From an uncultured Paludibacter sp. (GTDB lineage Bacteria > Bacteroidota > Bacteroidia > Bacteroidales > Paludibacteraceae): a stretch of DNA of 64,000 nt. Location of the stretch: the NCBI GenBank assembly GCA_937927845.1, contig CALFXE010000001.1, positions 15,910 to 79,909 on the forward strand, given 5' to 3'. Made by a program: the position numbers and the translations under genes. The notes below the pieces were generated by a model, which was given only the letters and a program-made list of their open reading frames with translations, made no database searches and was not told the DNA's origin. Shown piece by piece: positions 25,526-32,810 of the stretch (positions are counted from its first letter, which is position 1; every line of letters starts with the position of its first letter).

Positions 25526-27334
25526 TTAGAGGAGAGCTATTGCTTTTCGATGCTGATGTTTGTTGTGATGTTTTTTCTTTTTCCCTCGTTTATGCGGCGT
25601 ACCGGATAATCCTTGCGATTTTGGTGACGCCTTGTTCTCATGTTTTGAGCCTTTCGATAGGTTGTAAGCAATTGCAATCACCGTCAATCCGCCCACGCCA
25701 ATGGCTACCGGCTTTATCCATTTTTTATTTTTATCCCAAAAACTTTGTTTTTCACCACCGGTATTGTCGCTGCTATTACTGCTTGTATTTGCAGTGTTAG
25801 TATTAGTAACTGGTGAAACTGATTTTTCCTCAATAAACTCATCTTCAGTAATCAATTCTCTGTTTGCTGATGCAGTGGAGACGTTATTGGGAGTTCTTAC
25901 CAAAGCATCATTTGACATTGATGGTGATTCAGTAGTAGGTAATGAAGGACTAAAATTTTCAGCCGAAATATTTGTAGGTACAATGGGATTAGTTGCTGCA
26001 GAAGGAATAGCTGCGCTGTTTGCTGGCACTGACACATTATTTTCAGGAGCATCGGTTTGGCTTTCATCAAAATCTTCTGATCCCTGCTGCTTGCCTTTAA
26101 AAATGTTTCCAATCTGTTTTAAGGAAGCGACAATTCCTGCTATTACTCCCATTGCTGCACCCACACTTGCAAGCGTCACCGGTTCTCCAAGTTCACCAAA
26201 ACCCTTGAAGCCATCCATGCCTTCCACATTTTCGGAATAGTAGATCTCTGGGCCAAGCAATTGTTGGAGAGGTGTGTTTTCATTCATGTACCCGCTCCAG
26301 CTTTCCATAGGTAGCATTCCCAATCCGCTTACGGCTTTATCCTTATTTCCTTTGCCTTTTAGTATGGCCTTCCGAAGGTTGTCGGGCTTGCCTCCCGCAC
26401 CATAAAAGATGTTTTCCAATTTCTGCCGGGTAGCGAGCAGCTTTTGATATTTGGCTGCTTCAATGCCTTTAGCCGCCGCTTGCTCGGCAGTGAGATAGCT
26501 CCACCTTAACCTGGCGGCGACGTTTTTTATATTCAGTTTCATAGCGGCAAGCACACCATTTCGGAGTAACACCGTTGCCGGGTTTATCTTGTTCACCACG
26601 TTCAGCACTTTTTTGAAAAAGCCTTTCTTTTTCTTAGGCGCAGGTGCGCCGGGCATACTCGCCGCTTGTGCTTTGGCCGCAGCTTTGGCGGCTTTCTTTG
26701 CTTTGCGCTTGGCCTTTCCCGCAAGCGTATTATCGTGCATATTGCGCTCGATGATCCGGCCTAACTCCGCCAGGCCGTCGCCATCAAAGCCATTGAGATA
26801 TTGTAAATCCATAGGGTAATCTTTTTTTTCTCTAAAGGGTACTTCGTAATTAAACTGGTCAGTTACACAATCAATCGTAATATGCCTCGAATCATTTGGC
26901 ACTATGGGGTAGATATGCTGAAAGTATTCCCGGTGATATTTGGTGATCCGCAGGATATGAGGAATACCCAGGTTAGTCAGGATGCTGGAGATAAACACCG
27001 AGTAACAATCACAATCTACCCCCTGTTTTCTGTCGTGCCATGCTCTTGCCGGGCTGCGTATTTGCTCAAACCCTTCTTCATCTTTTTTATAGTTGATATG
27101 ACCATATATAAAATGCCAGATATTTTTGCATGTTTCATAATTTGTTCGTCCTTTTAGTCTTTGCGCTATCAGCTTTGTCTGGTCAATCGTTTCCTGAACT
27201 ACCTTCGGAATAAAATCAAGGGTGTGATCTAAATTCGCATTACGCCTGATTGTTTTATTATCGTTTTGAGACGATGGAAACAAATGATCATATTCATTGC
27301 CCGGCCTGATATGTCGCTTCTTTCTTGCTTCCAT
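25526..27334 (-). CDS. Transglutaminase-like protein with C-terminal membrane helix
   Basis: A 602-aa protein. Residues about 40-170 form a transglutaminase-like cysteine protease fold: GVDCDCYSVFISSIL with catalytic Cys108, NLGIPHILRI, His140 (FQHIYPIVP) and Asp155 (ITIDCV). A basic Lys/Ala-rich linker (about 205-235), a helical middle, a Ser/Thr/Asn-rich region (about 420-520) and a membrane helix (about 545-565, PVAIGVGGLTVIAIAY) with a basic tail follow. The domain may process or cross-link particle proteins. Its start overlaps the stop of the LEA14-like gene (TAATG). Homologues of this domain occur in Bacteroidota prophages. Confidence 0.75.
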   Translation of the reverse strand: MEARKKRHIRPGNEYDHLFPSSQNDNKTIRRNANLDHTLDFIPKVVQETIDQTKLIAQRLKGRTNYETCKNIWHFIYGHINYKKDEEGFEQIRSPARAWHDRKQGVDCDCYSVFISSILTNLGIPHILRITKYHREYFQHIYPIVPNDSRHITIDCVTDQFNYEVPFREKKDYPMDLQYLNGFDGDGLAELGRIIERNMHDNTLAGKAKRKAKKAAKAAAKAQAASMPGAPAPKKKKGFFKKVLNVVNKINPATVLLRNGVLAAMKLNIKNVAARLRWSYLTAEQAAAKGIEAAKYQKLLATRQKLENIFYGAGGKPDNLRKAILKGKGNKDKAVSGLGMLPMESWSGYMNENTPLQQLLGPEIYYSENVEGMDGFKGFGELGEPVTLASVGAAMGVIAGIVASLKQIGNIFKGKQQGSEDFDESQTDAPENNVSVPANSAAIPSAATNPIVPTNISAENFSPSLPTTESPSMSNDALVRTPNNVSTASANRELITEDEFIEEKSVSPVTNTNTANTSSNSSDNTGGEKQSFWDKNKKWIKPVAIGVGGLTVIAIAYNLSKGSKHENKASPKSQGLSGTPHKRGKKKKHHNKHQHRKAIALL

Positions 27335-27810
27335 TATTTTTTGAGTATCACTTCATGATTTTCTTCAAAAGGAACTGTTACCATTCCGAGATCAATTGTT
27401 GTCTTCATCGTCGCCGTAATCATTACCTGCTCCTTGTTCTGTATCGCTTTAAGAATCGAAGTGGACACAGAAAAAATGCTTAGTATCGGAATGCTTACCA
27501 ACAGTTTTTCAATTTTTGCCTGTCCATAAGCGGGTATCTTAATATCCTGGTTCACCACCTGTGAACTACCTACAGTTGTTCCTTTGTAGGTGAGTTTAAC
27601 AAAGGGAAACTTTATCGAGAAGCTCCCCTTTGTAGGGTTTTTCAATAACAAATCAAGCCGTATGATGATGCCGTCCCAATTCACTGCATGAATGTTTGCT
27701 TCAGGGACTACCTCTAATTCTGCCGATGTCTTTCTCATCTTTACATAATAGCTGTAGCCAGCTATCAGTCCGCCGCCGATGAGTGTAATGGTCAGAATGT
27801 TTTTAGTCAT
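27334..27810 (-). CDS. LEA14-like (WHy domain) membrane-anchored protein
   Basis: A 158-aa protein with an N-terminal membrane helix (LTITLIGGGLIAGYSYYV) and an LEA14/WHy-type beta-sandwich: LDLLLKNPTKGSFSIKFPFV, YKGTTVGSSQVV, IPAYGQAKIEKL. The NPT segment followed by strands is typical of this domain. Such proteins occur in stress responses and in Bacteroidota mobile DNA. Role here is unknown, possibly a minor envelope or particle protein. Its start overlaps the end of the preceding 62-aa gene by 8 bp. Confidence 0.7.
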   Translation of the reverse strand: MTKNILTITLIGGGLIAGYSYYVKMRKTSAELEVVPEANIHAVNWDGIIIRLDLLLKNPTKGSFSIKFPFVKLTYKGTTVGSSQVVNQDIKIPAYGQAKIEKLLVSIPILSIFSVSTSILKAIQNKEQVMITATMKTTIDLGMVTVPFEENHEVILKK

Positions 27811-27991
27811 GACTGGTCTTGTTTCTTTTTCTGCGATCTATTTGATCTGCTACCAATTTGTAGGCGAGCCAGATACCGCCGCCGATGGCAGCTTTCAGAC
27901 CGTATTCCAGAAGCCCGGTAAAGTCAAGATTTGCCAGCAGTATAAAACCAGTCAGGAAAATGCTTTGGGAAGTGTTATCTGTACTTTTCAT
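27803..27991 (-). CDS. 62-aa membrane protein
   Basis: Starts MKSTDNTSQSIFLTGFILL, has a hydrophobic stretch from about 11 to 24 and a second, Gly/Ala-rich one (LKAAIGGGIWLAYKLV), then a basic end DQIDRRKRNKTSHD. It overlaps the LEA14-like gene and lies 26 bp downstream of the second HTH gene, so it is part of the same operon. No family recognised. Confidence 0.6.
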   Translation of the reverse strand: MKSTDNTSQSIFLTGFILLANLDFTGLLEYGLKAAIGGGIWLAYKLVADQIDRRKRNKTSHD

Positions 27992-28017
27992 AGTTACTGT
28001 TTGTGATGATTCTAAAA

Positions 28018-28281
28018 TCAGGCAGCTTTATTTAGTTGCCCTTCTGTGATAGTCATCTCTATCTTCCTGGGCAGTCCGAATTGAGCGATCATAAACTCAA
28101 CCTGGTTGATGGAAAAATATTTGCCGTCCCGTTTGCCAAGCTCGCCGGGAAAATTATTCATCCACCGGCGCATGGTTTTCCGGTTAACATCGAAGATGGC
28201 CGCAAGGTCAATGATCCGGTAAGGCTTAATGATAAGTTTTCCTTTTTCATCGAAATACTTTTTAGGTTCATGTTTTGCCAT
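28018..28281 (-). CDS. Small HTH DNA-binding protein (87 aa)
   Basis: Contains IDLAAIFDVNRKTMRRWMN, a MerR/excisionase-like helix-turn-helix, followed by FPGELGKRDGKYFSINQVEF, which looks like a wing. It is paralogous to the 73-aa protein at 28460-28681. As the first gene of the long transcript it may control the element. A -7 promoter element and an inverted repeat lie 39-63 bp upstream of the start, suggesting autoregulation. Confidence 0.7.
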   Translation of the reverse strand: MAKHEPKKYFDEKGKLIIKPYRIIDLAAIFDVNRKTMRRWMNNFPGELGKRDGKYFSINQVEFMIAQFGLPRKIEMTITEGQLNKAA

Positions 28282-28319
28282 AGGTTCGGAAAAATTTTAT
28301 TGCTTATCGCTTGTGAGTA

Positions 28320-28391
28320 CAAACATACTATCGGTCAAATGACCCACTGTCCCACTTTGGGTTCGTTTGGGTCACATTTGGTATCATTTGG
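28320..28391 (-). promoter_or_regulatory. Control region: -7 element, inverted repeat, phased TTTGG repeats
   Basis: On the minus strand TATGTTTG (28320-28327) fits the TAnnTTTG -7 element, 39 bp before the HTH gene. GGTCA-AA-TGACC (28333-28344) overlaps the spacer. Four TTTGG copies on the plus strand start at 28356, 28366, 28377 and 28387, spaced 10, 11 and 10 bp, on one face of the helix. Together they look like an operator/promoter for the long operon. Confidence 0.55.
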
Positions 28392-28459
28392 ACATTGAAT
28401 ACCCACAAAAGGAAAAATGTGTTTTCCGTGAAACCATGTGAATTATAGACGGATAAGAA

Positions 28460-28681
28460 TCAGGCTGCATTATCCAGGCAATCTGGTAGGCCAAATAAAT
28501 CAAAGATGATTTGAATTTGTCTGACGTTGTAGTAACGACCTTCTCTTTTGCCGATTTTCGGAAGATGTGGCTTTAGCCATCTGGTCATCGTCTTTTTGCT
28601 TACATTATACATGACCGTTAATTCCTTTTTGCTGTAAGGCTTAATTGAATTGGTTCGATCTGGAAGTTTAGAAGCACTCAT
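28460..28681 (-). CDS. Small HTH DNA-binding protein (73 aa)
   Basis: Contains KKELTVMYNVSKKTMTRWL and LPKIGKREGRYYNVRQIQII, the same HTH-plus-wing arrangement as the 87-aa protein next downstream; the two share the GKR.G.Y(F/Y) core. The 178-bp gap between them holds the putative operator, so this gene is probably a separate unit that regulates the block. Repressor, activator or excisionase roles all fit. Confidence 0.7.
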   Translation of the reverse strand: MSASKLPDRTNSIKPYSKKELTVMYNVSKKTMTRWLKPHLPKIGKREGRYYNVRQIQIIFDLFGLPDCLDNAA

Positions 28682-29315
28682 AGGGTATAGTTTGGTTTAA
28701 GAGTTTTATATAGGTGGATTACAAAGCTGTTTCAATAGAACCGCTTCTACTAATCATAAAATATAATGTCGTGATTATGGAGAACATCCAAAGAAATCAG
28801 CAGTAACAGGAAATAATGGGGGTAGTATTTGTAAATGTTCTGCTGCTGACACATATTCATGCTACTTCTTAACCGGGTAAATCTTGCAAGATTCTTGGAA
28901 AATTCTAAATTTTTTATGCAAAAGGGCGTATAGCCGATGTGAAATTGGTTGGAGAACGGGCAACCTATTACCGGAAGAGTGATTTACAGCAGTAAATCCT
29001 ATGTAATTATATGTTGGCTAAACTTTAGAGACGTGAAATGATTTTGATTTATGGGATATAGAGTATAAGAATCGCACCAAAAAATCCAGTAACAGCAAAT
29101 TTTATGTGAACTGCCTGATAGCCGATGTGTAAAGATTCATCAGTATATTCTCTTACGATCAGCCGTTTTTAATTTTGAATTGAATTGCCATTTATTCAGT
29201 GGCCATAAAGTTTAGGGATTGGTTACAGGTAGCATCACAAATACCCACAAAGTTTAAGGATTGGTTAGATAGCGGGTAAAAAACTTTATCGCATCAGTGT
29301 CGAAACCTTAATTCT
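28682..29315. other. Gene-free boundary region with short repeats
   Basis: No frame here looks coding on either strand. ATAGCCGATGTG occurs twice exactly (28930-28941 and 29118-29129). AGTAACAG occurs near 28802 and 29089 with similar following bases. Two 19-bp near-copies lie close to the AraC gene. The stretch is a candidate element boundary, but no flanking duplicate is seen at the other end. Confidence 0.5.
29207..29267 (+). repeat. Two 19-bp direct repeats upstream of the AraC gene
   Basis: AAAGTTTA(G/A)GGATTGGTTA occurs at 29207-29225 and 29249-29267, 42 bp apart (four helical turns) and one mismatch. The distance to the AraC start (49 bp) suggests regulator binding sites, as AraC proteins often bind direct repeats near their own promoter. 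Confidence 0.55.
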
Positions 29316-30311
29316 ATGCTGTCACCCTTGAAAATTCACTTCCCTCCGGAACTATGTAAGAATTTACAGATCACTCATACCTGTCCTGCTGAATTTAAAT
29401 ACAGCATTTCCTTTGCTGAATGTAACCGCACAAGATGTGACCTGGGCGATTTTATAATACAATCTATTAGCGGAGATGATTATTGGATAGAGCTTTGGAC
29501 ATTTTTGGTCAAAAAGGAAGGGTATTTAGATATAGCTGTAAATGAACCATCAATTTGCATAGCATTATTTTTGAAAGGCAACCTGGTCGGCCATCTTTCA
29601 GGGCATGGCAAGGTCAATACGCTGGCAAATACTTACAATATTTTTTATTTACCAACCGGAACTCATAAAGTGAGCCTGCGCATTGAAGATTACACATTGC
29701 TCTATATTGTTTTGCCTAAGAATTTCCTGAAGGGGATGGCTGACGAGCATTCACAAATGCAGGAAATAGTTACTCGCTTATCCAAAAGAGTTGAAAGCGG
29801 CACATTGCTTACGAGTTTTCCTTTGCCTCATAGTGTTTGGAGGATATTAAAAAGAATGGAGCGACTGCATAAGAAAGGAGCTGCATTGGATTTTGCTTTG
29901 CGGCAATACATTCTTGAAATATTGGCATTATATAACGAGCAATATAAACTTGGAAGCCCGGCATCCAGAATATATTTATCCGCCAGGGAAAAATCTTTTG
30001 CAGTGAGAGAATATATTTTGTCCAATCTCGGAGACGCAAAACTCGGCGGTTTAAATCAACTCGCATCCGATTTCCATATTTCTCCAAAGACACTTACAAA
30101 ACAGTTCAAAAGTCTTACAGGCAAAACTGTTCCGCAGTTTATTAACGATGAAAGATTAGAATGGGCGAGGCGATTATTAAATGATAAAAAGCTGCCAGTA
30201 TTTGAAGTTACCCAAGTGATAGGGTTTTCCGATACAGCAAATTTTATAAGAAGATTTAAAAAGAAATATGGTATTTCCCCTGGTGGTCAGCATAGCAAAA
30301 AGAAAAAATGA
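29316..30311 (+). CDS. AraC-family transcriptional regulator
   Basis: A 331-aa protein. The N-terminal ~200 residues are a sensor domain with a cupin-like beta-rich part (about 60-140). The C-terminal ~100 residues contain the double HTH of AraC proteins: LGGLNQLASDFHISPKTLTK (helix-turn-helix 1) and FEVTQVIGFSDTANFIRRFK with KKYGISPGG (HTH 2). It is transcribed toward the MauE, DUF6520, SusCD and TlpA genes and likely controls them. The N-terminal domain resembles the stand-alone protein encoded at 39009-39494, hinting at a shared ligand. It may be autoregulated through the 19-bp repeats upstream. Confidence 0.9.
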   Translation: MLSPLKIHFPPELCKNLQITHTCPAEFKYSISFAECNRTRCDLGDFIIQSISGDDYWIELWTFLVKKEGYLDIAVNEPSICIALFLKGNLVGHLSGHGKVNTLANTYNIFYLPTGTHKVSLRIEDYTLLYIVLPKNFLKGMADEHSQMQEIVTRLSKRVESGTLLTSFPLPHSVWRILKRMERLHKKGAALDFALRQYILEILALYNEQYKLGSPASRIYLSAREKSFAVREYILSNLGDAKLGGLNQLASDFHISPKTLTKQFKSLTGKTVPQFINDERLEWARRLLNDKKLPVFEVTQVIGFSDTANFIRRFKKKYGISPGGQHSKKKK

Positions 30312-30478
30312 AAAGACCACTTCTCTTTTACTATTGTTATAAGTGGATTGTCTTAATCTTTTACTTCCGATAATCACCATTCCCTAAATTGACAACTAAA
30401 AATGCCCTAAAATGACAATTTCCATCCTGATAATGTTGCTGATCTTTAATCAGCGAACAGACCAAAAGTTTTTTGACG

Positions 30479-30919
30479 ATGAAAAGAACAGCCGTTATAG
30501 ATATTATCAGTGCAATCCTCTTGCTCCTTCTGCTTTACACAGCAATCAGCAAGTTTATTGAGTATCGGAGTTTTAAAGAAGTATTGTCTGTCTCTCCTTT
30601 ATTAAAACCATTCGCAGGTTTCATAGCATGGGCTTTACCTTTTTTGGAACTCGTGATTGTAATATTGCTTTTTATTCCTGCCTTACGCATCAAAGGACTG
30701 TATGCCTCATTGCTGTTATTAATAATCCTTACTGCGTACCTCATCTACATGATTCTGTTCACACCAAATCTACCTTGTAGCTGCGGAGGCGTATTGAAAG
30801 ACCTTACCTGGCCACAGCACGTTTTATTTAATTTATTTTTTGTTATACTATCTGGCACAGGAATCATATTGGCAAGACGGCGTTTCATAATGAGGATTAG
30901 AGGAGAAGCCCCTACATAG
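30479..30919 (+). CDS. MauE/DoxX-like redox-associated membrane protein
   Basis: A 146-aa protein with four hydrophobic segments. Start chosen at ATG 30479 rather than the TTG at 30473. The C-terminal FTPNLPCSCGGVLKDLTWP segment is typical of MauE-family proteins of Bacteroidota. MauE is needed for formation of disulfide-rich methylamine dehydrogenase small subunit and resembles DoxX/VKOR-like redox membrane proteins. With a downstream secreted Cys-containing peptide and a TlpA-like thioredoxin, a disulfide-handling role is plausible. Confidence 0.8.
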   Translation: MKRTAVIDIISAILLLLLLYTAISKFIEYRSFKEVLSVSPLLKPFAGFIAWALPFLELVIVILLFIPALRIKGLYASLLLLIILTAYLIYMILFTPNLPCSCGGVLKDLTWPQHVLFNLFFVILSGTGIILARRRFIMRIRGEAPT

Positions 30920-31022
30920 TTCCCGAAAGGGAACATAATTATCACCAAACAATCCGATCCATTTGACAGCGTTAAGTGGTATCAAACGAAGAATCAATAA
31001 CTATATAACCAAAACATTTTTT

Positions 31023-31361
31023 ATGAAAAGATATTTTTTTGGCATTATTGCCGTAGCAATTGCCTTTACAGCAGTTGCCTTTACCAAAGCCCCTTCTCAA
31101 AACAGTAAACAGTCCGGTAATTTCACCGACTACTATTATAAATTTACCGGTGCTGCCGGAGAAGAAAATGATATGAACAAATGGCAGCAACTGTCAACAT
31201 TAAATGATTACAATGCTTTCAGTTGTCCGTCTGGTAGTGTAAAAGGATGTAAAATCATCAACACTACAAATTCCTCCGGCCATCCGACTTCTGTTCCTTT
31301 GGACGGTAGTGGGCTTCCTACCGTAAGTGGTGCAAATGCCAGTGTCGCAAATAGAAATTAA
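31023..31361 (+). CDS. DUF6520-like secreted small protein
   Basis: A 112-aa product starting MKRYFFGIIAVAIAFTAVAF (start at 31023; the frame's upstream part lacks an ATG that fits the signal peptide). A signal peptide is followed by KAPSQNSKQ, then a small, Ser/Gly/Asn-rich body with a Cys pair, SCPSGSVKGCKI. This matches DUF6520 small proteins that recur beside MauE and SusC/SusD in Bacteroidota. Function unknown. A strong terminator 12 bp downstream ends the AraC-side unit. Confidence 0.7.
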   Translation: MKRYFFGIIAVAIAFTAVAFTKAPSQNSKQSGNFTDYYYKFTGAAGEENDMNKWQQLSTLNDYNAFSCPSGSVKGCKIINTTNSSGHPTSVPLDGSGLPTVSGANASVANRN

Positions 31362-31373
31362 GTACAAACCACG

Positions 31374-31406
31374 AAAAGAGGCTGCCGGGTTTCGGCAGCC
31401 TCTTTT
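31374..31406. terminator. Bidirectional Rho-independent terminator
   Basis: A 14-bp perfect stem (AAAAGAGGCTGCCG with CGGCAGCCTCTTTT) and a short GTTT-type loop, with A/T tracts on both sides. It lies between the convergent DUF6520 and SusD genes and can serve both. Confidence 0.9.
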
Positions 31407-31430
31407 AATATCCTTGCACTATGGCAATAA

Positions 31431-32792
31431 TCAATAGGGATTCTGTTGCATACCTGTCATATTAATAATATCAGCAGGTAGTGAAAGCGCATATTTATTG
31501 TCATTGGGCTGTAGCAGATACGTTTCTCCGCTTATTATTCTTTTAAGAACTATATTGGCTCCCTCTTTATTTAGCCTTTTAATGTCCATCCAGCGAAGGT
31601 TTCTAAAAAGCAGTTGCTTTCTTCGTTCTATTAAAATAATACCTAACGCTTCATTGGCAGTTGAGGCGGCCACAGGAACAAAAGTACCTGTCCTCCATCT
31701 TTTCACAAGGAGAGTATTCAGATCAGAGAGGGCTGCATCTTTATCACCCAACCTTGCATAACTTTCTGCCCTCATCAGGTACACTTCATCGGTTGCAATG
31801 CCCGTAAAGAGTTGGTAAGGGCTATAACTGCCTTTAAAAGTATAGCCAGGAAATGATTGATAGAAGAACGCTTCCTTTCTTAAATCATCGCTGGCATAGC
31901 TGCTATACAACAAGGAATCTACTCGTGCATAATAGGGATCAATGCTTGCGTAATTGGGCTGGTTGATTATATTGTAAAATTGCACCTCAGCGTTGAAGCG
32001 TTCAAAAGGCACAAAGGCTGTGACGTCAACGGCATTATAGTTTATTAATTCACTTTTGATCAATAAAGACAGGTTAGCATATTTTGCGCAGCTATCGTAT
32101 TTACGCATAGATAAATAAGTCCTTGCCAGTAACGCATAGGCTGAGTTCTTAGAAGGACGTAAAACATGCACAGGTAAATCAGGCAATAAAGGGACGGCAG
32201 ACTTCAGATCTTCAATTATCCTGTTGTAGGTATCTTTTACACTCGCTCGAACGGATGGCAAGGTTATGTCAGAAGTGAGCCTTAAAACTAAGCCATAGTC
32301 TTGTGCCGAGGTATTATCGTCATAAGCCTTACAAAATATAGACGCTCCCTGAAGGAATGCAAATGACCTATGGAACAATGCCGATCCTTTTATATTATTC
32401 CATTCATTTTTATTCAATGCCGTTATTGCTATTTCTTGAACATTGTCCAAAACTATATTGGCAATGTTTACCACGTTGTATATGTAACCCCAGTCATTAG
32501 GGTAGTTTGTATAATCCGTGTTCCGCCACAAGTAAGCATTGCGATTATTAACTGAGAGATCGTTATATAAGTCATCCGGAACATAATAATCGTCCGCCGA
32601 AGCCTCATCAAAAGATACTCCATTTGTCCCATTTAATAAATATCCATCATCCAACAGTGCCTGTAAATCGCTAAGTGAGTTTGGAACTTGTAACGCTTTA
32701 TCCGGCTTCTTATCCAAATACTTTTTACACGAGGGCATAAGGAAGACAAGAACCAACATGACAAAAACCAATATTTTATAAGTATGTTTCAT
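31431..32792 (-). CDS. SusD/RagB-like outer-membrane lipoprotein
   Basis: A 453-aa product from ATG 32792 (the TTG at 32801 is disfavoured). A lipoprotein signal ends at LMPSCKKYLDKKP. SusD hallmarks follow: SLSDLQALLDDGYLL, TPR-like helices, YALLARTYLSMRKYDSCAKYA, DEVYLMRAESYARLG and a C-terminal RRKQLLFRNLRWMDIKRLN. SusD proteins form a lid over a SusC channel and capture the substrate at the cell surface. It is the second gene after SusC, with 18 bp between. The cargo is unknown; no glycan enzymes lie nearby, so a peptide or other ligand is as likely. Confidence 0.9.
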   Translation of the reverse strand: MKHTYKILVFVMLVLVFLMPSCKKYLDKKPDKALQVPNSLSDLQALLDDGYLLNGTNGVSFDEASADDYYVPDDLYNDLSVNNRNAYLWRNTDYTNYPNDWGYIYNVVNIANIVLDNVQEIAITALNKNEWNNIKGSALFHRSFAFLQGASIFCKAYDDNTSAQDYGLVLRLTSDITLPSVRASVKDTYNRIIEDLKSAVPLLPDLPVHVLRPSKNSAYALLARTYLSMRKYDSCAKYANLSLLIKSELINYNAVDVTAFVPFERFNAEVQFYNIINQPNYASIDPYYARVDSLLYSSYASDDLRKEAFFYQSFPGYTFKGSYSPYQLFTGIATDEVYLMRAESYARLGDKDAALSDLNTLLVKRWRTGTFVPVAASTANEALGIILIERRKQLLFRNLRWMDIKRLNKEGANIVLKRIISGETYLLQPNDNKYALSLPADIINMTGMQQNPY

Positions 32793-32810
32793 TTTATACA
32801 ATTTTATTTT

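Larger units (their letters stand above)
9765..28681 (-). mobile_element. Provirus-like gene block, candidate tailless phage
   Basis: Twenty-five genes lie on the minus strand with small gaps and repeated ATGA or TAATG overlaps. The content is phage-like: two HTH regulators, a transglutaminase-like protein, a possible jelly-roll capsid protein, a lambda-type endolysin, two amidases, an L,D-transpeptidase-like protein, holin-like and spanin-like proteins, and a methyltransferase-helicase fusion. Several products carry a single N-terminal membrane helix. No terminase, portal, HK97-type capsid, tail, conjugation or integrase gene is seen. A membrane-containing tailless provirus is the best reading, but a capsid assignment is unproven. 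An alternative is a cell-envelope-modifying gene cluster of unknown purpose. Confidence 0.45.

Noticed and set aside
24129..28681. Conventional tailed prophage
   Set aside because: No terminase, portal, HK97-type capsid, tape measure or baseplate protein is visible in the block.
9765..28681. Integrative conjugative element
   Set aside because: No relaxase, VirB/TraG-type or T4CP gene is present; only the methyltransferase-helicase is shared with some such elements.
28682..29315. CRISPR array in the repeat-containing gap
   Set aside because: Only single pairs of short repeats with irregular spacing occur; no array pattern and no cas genes.
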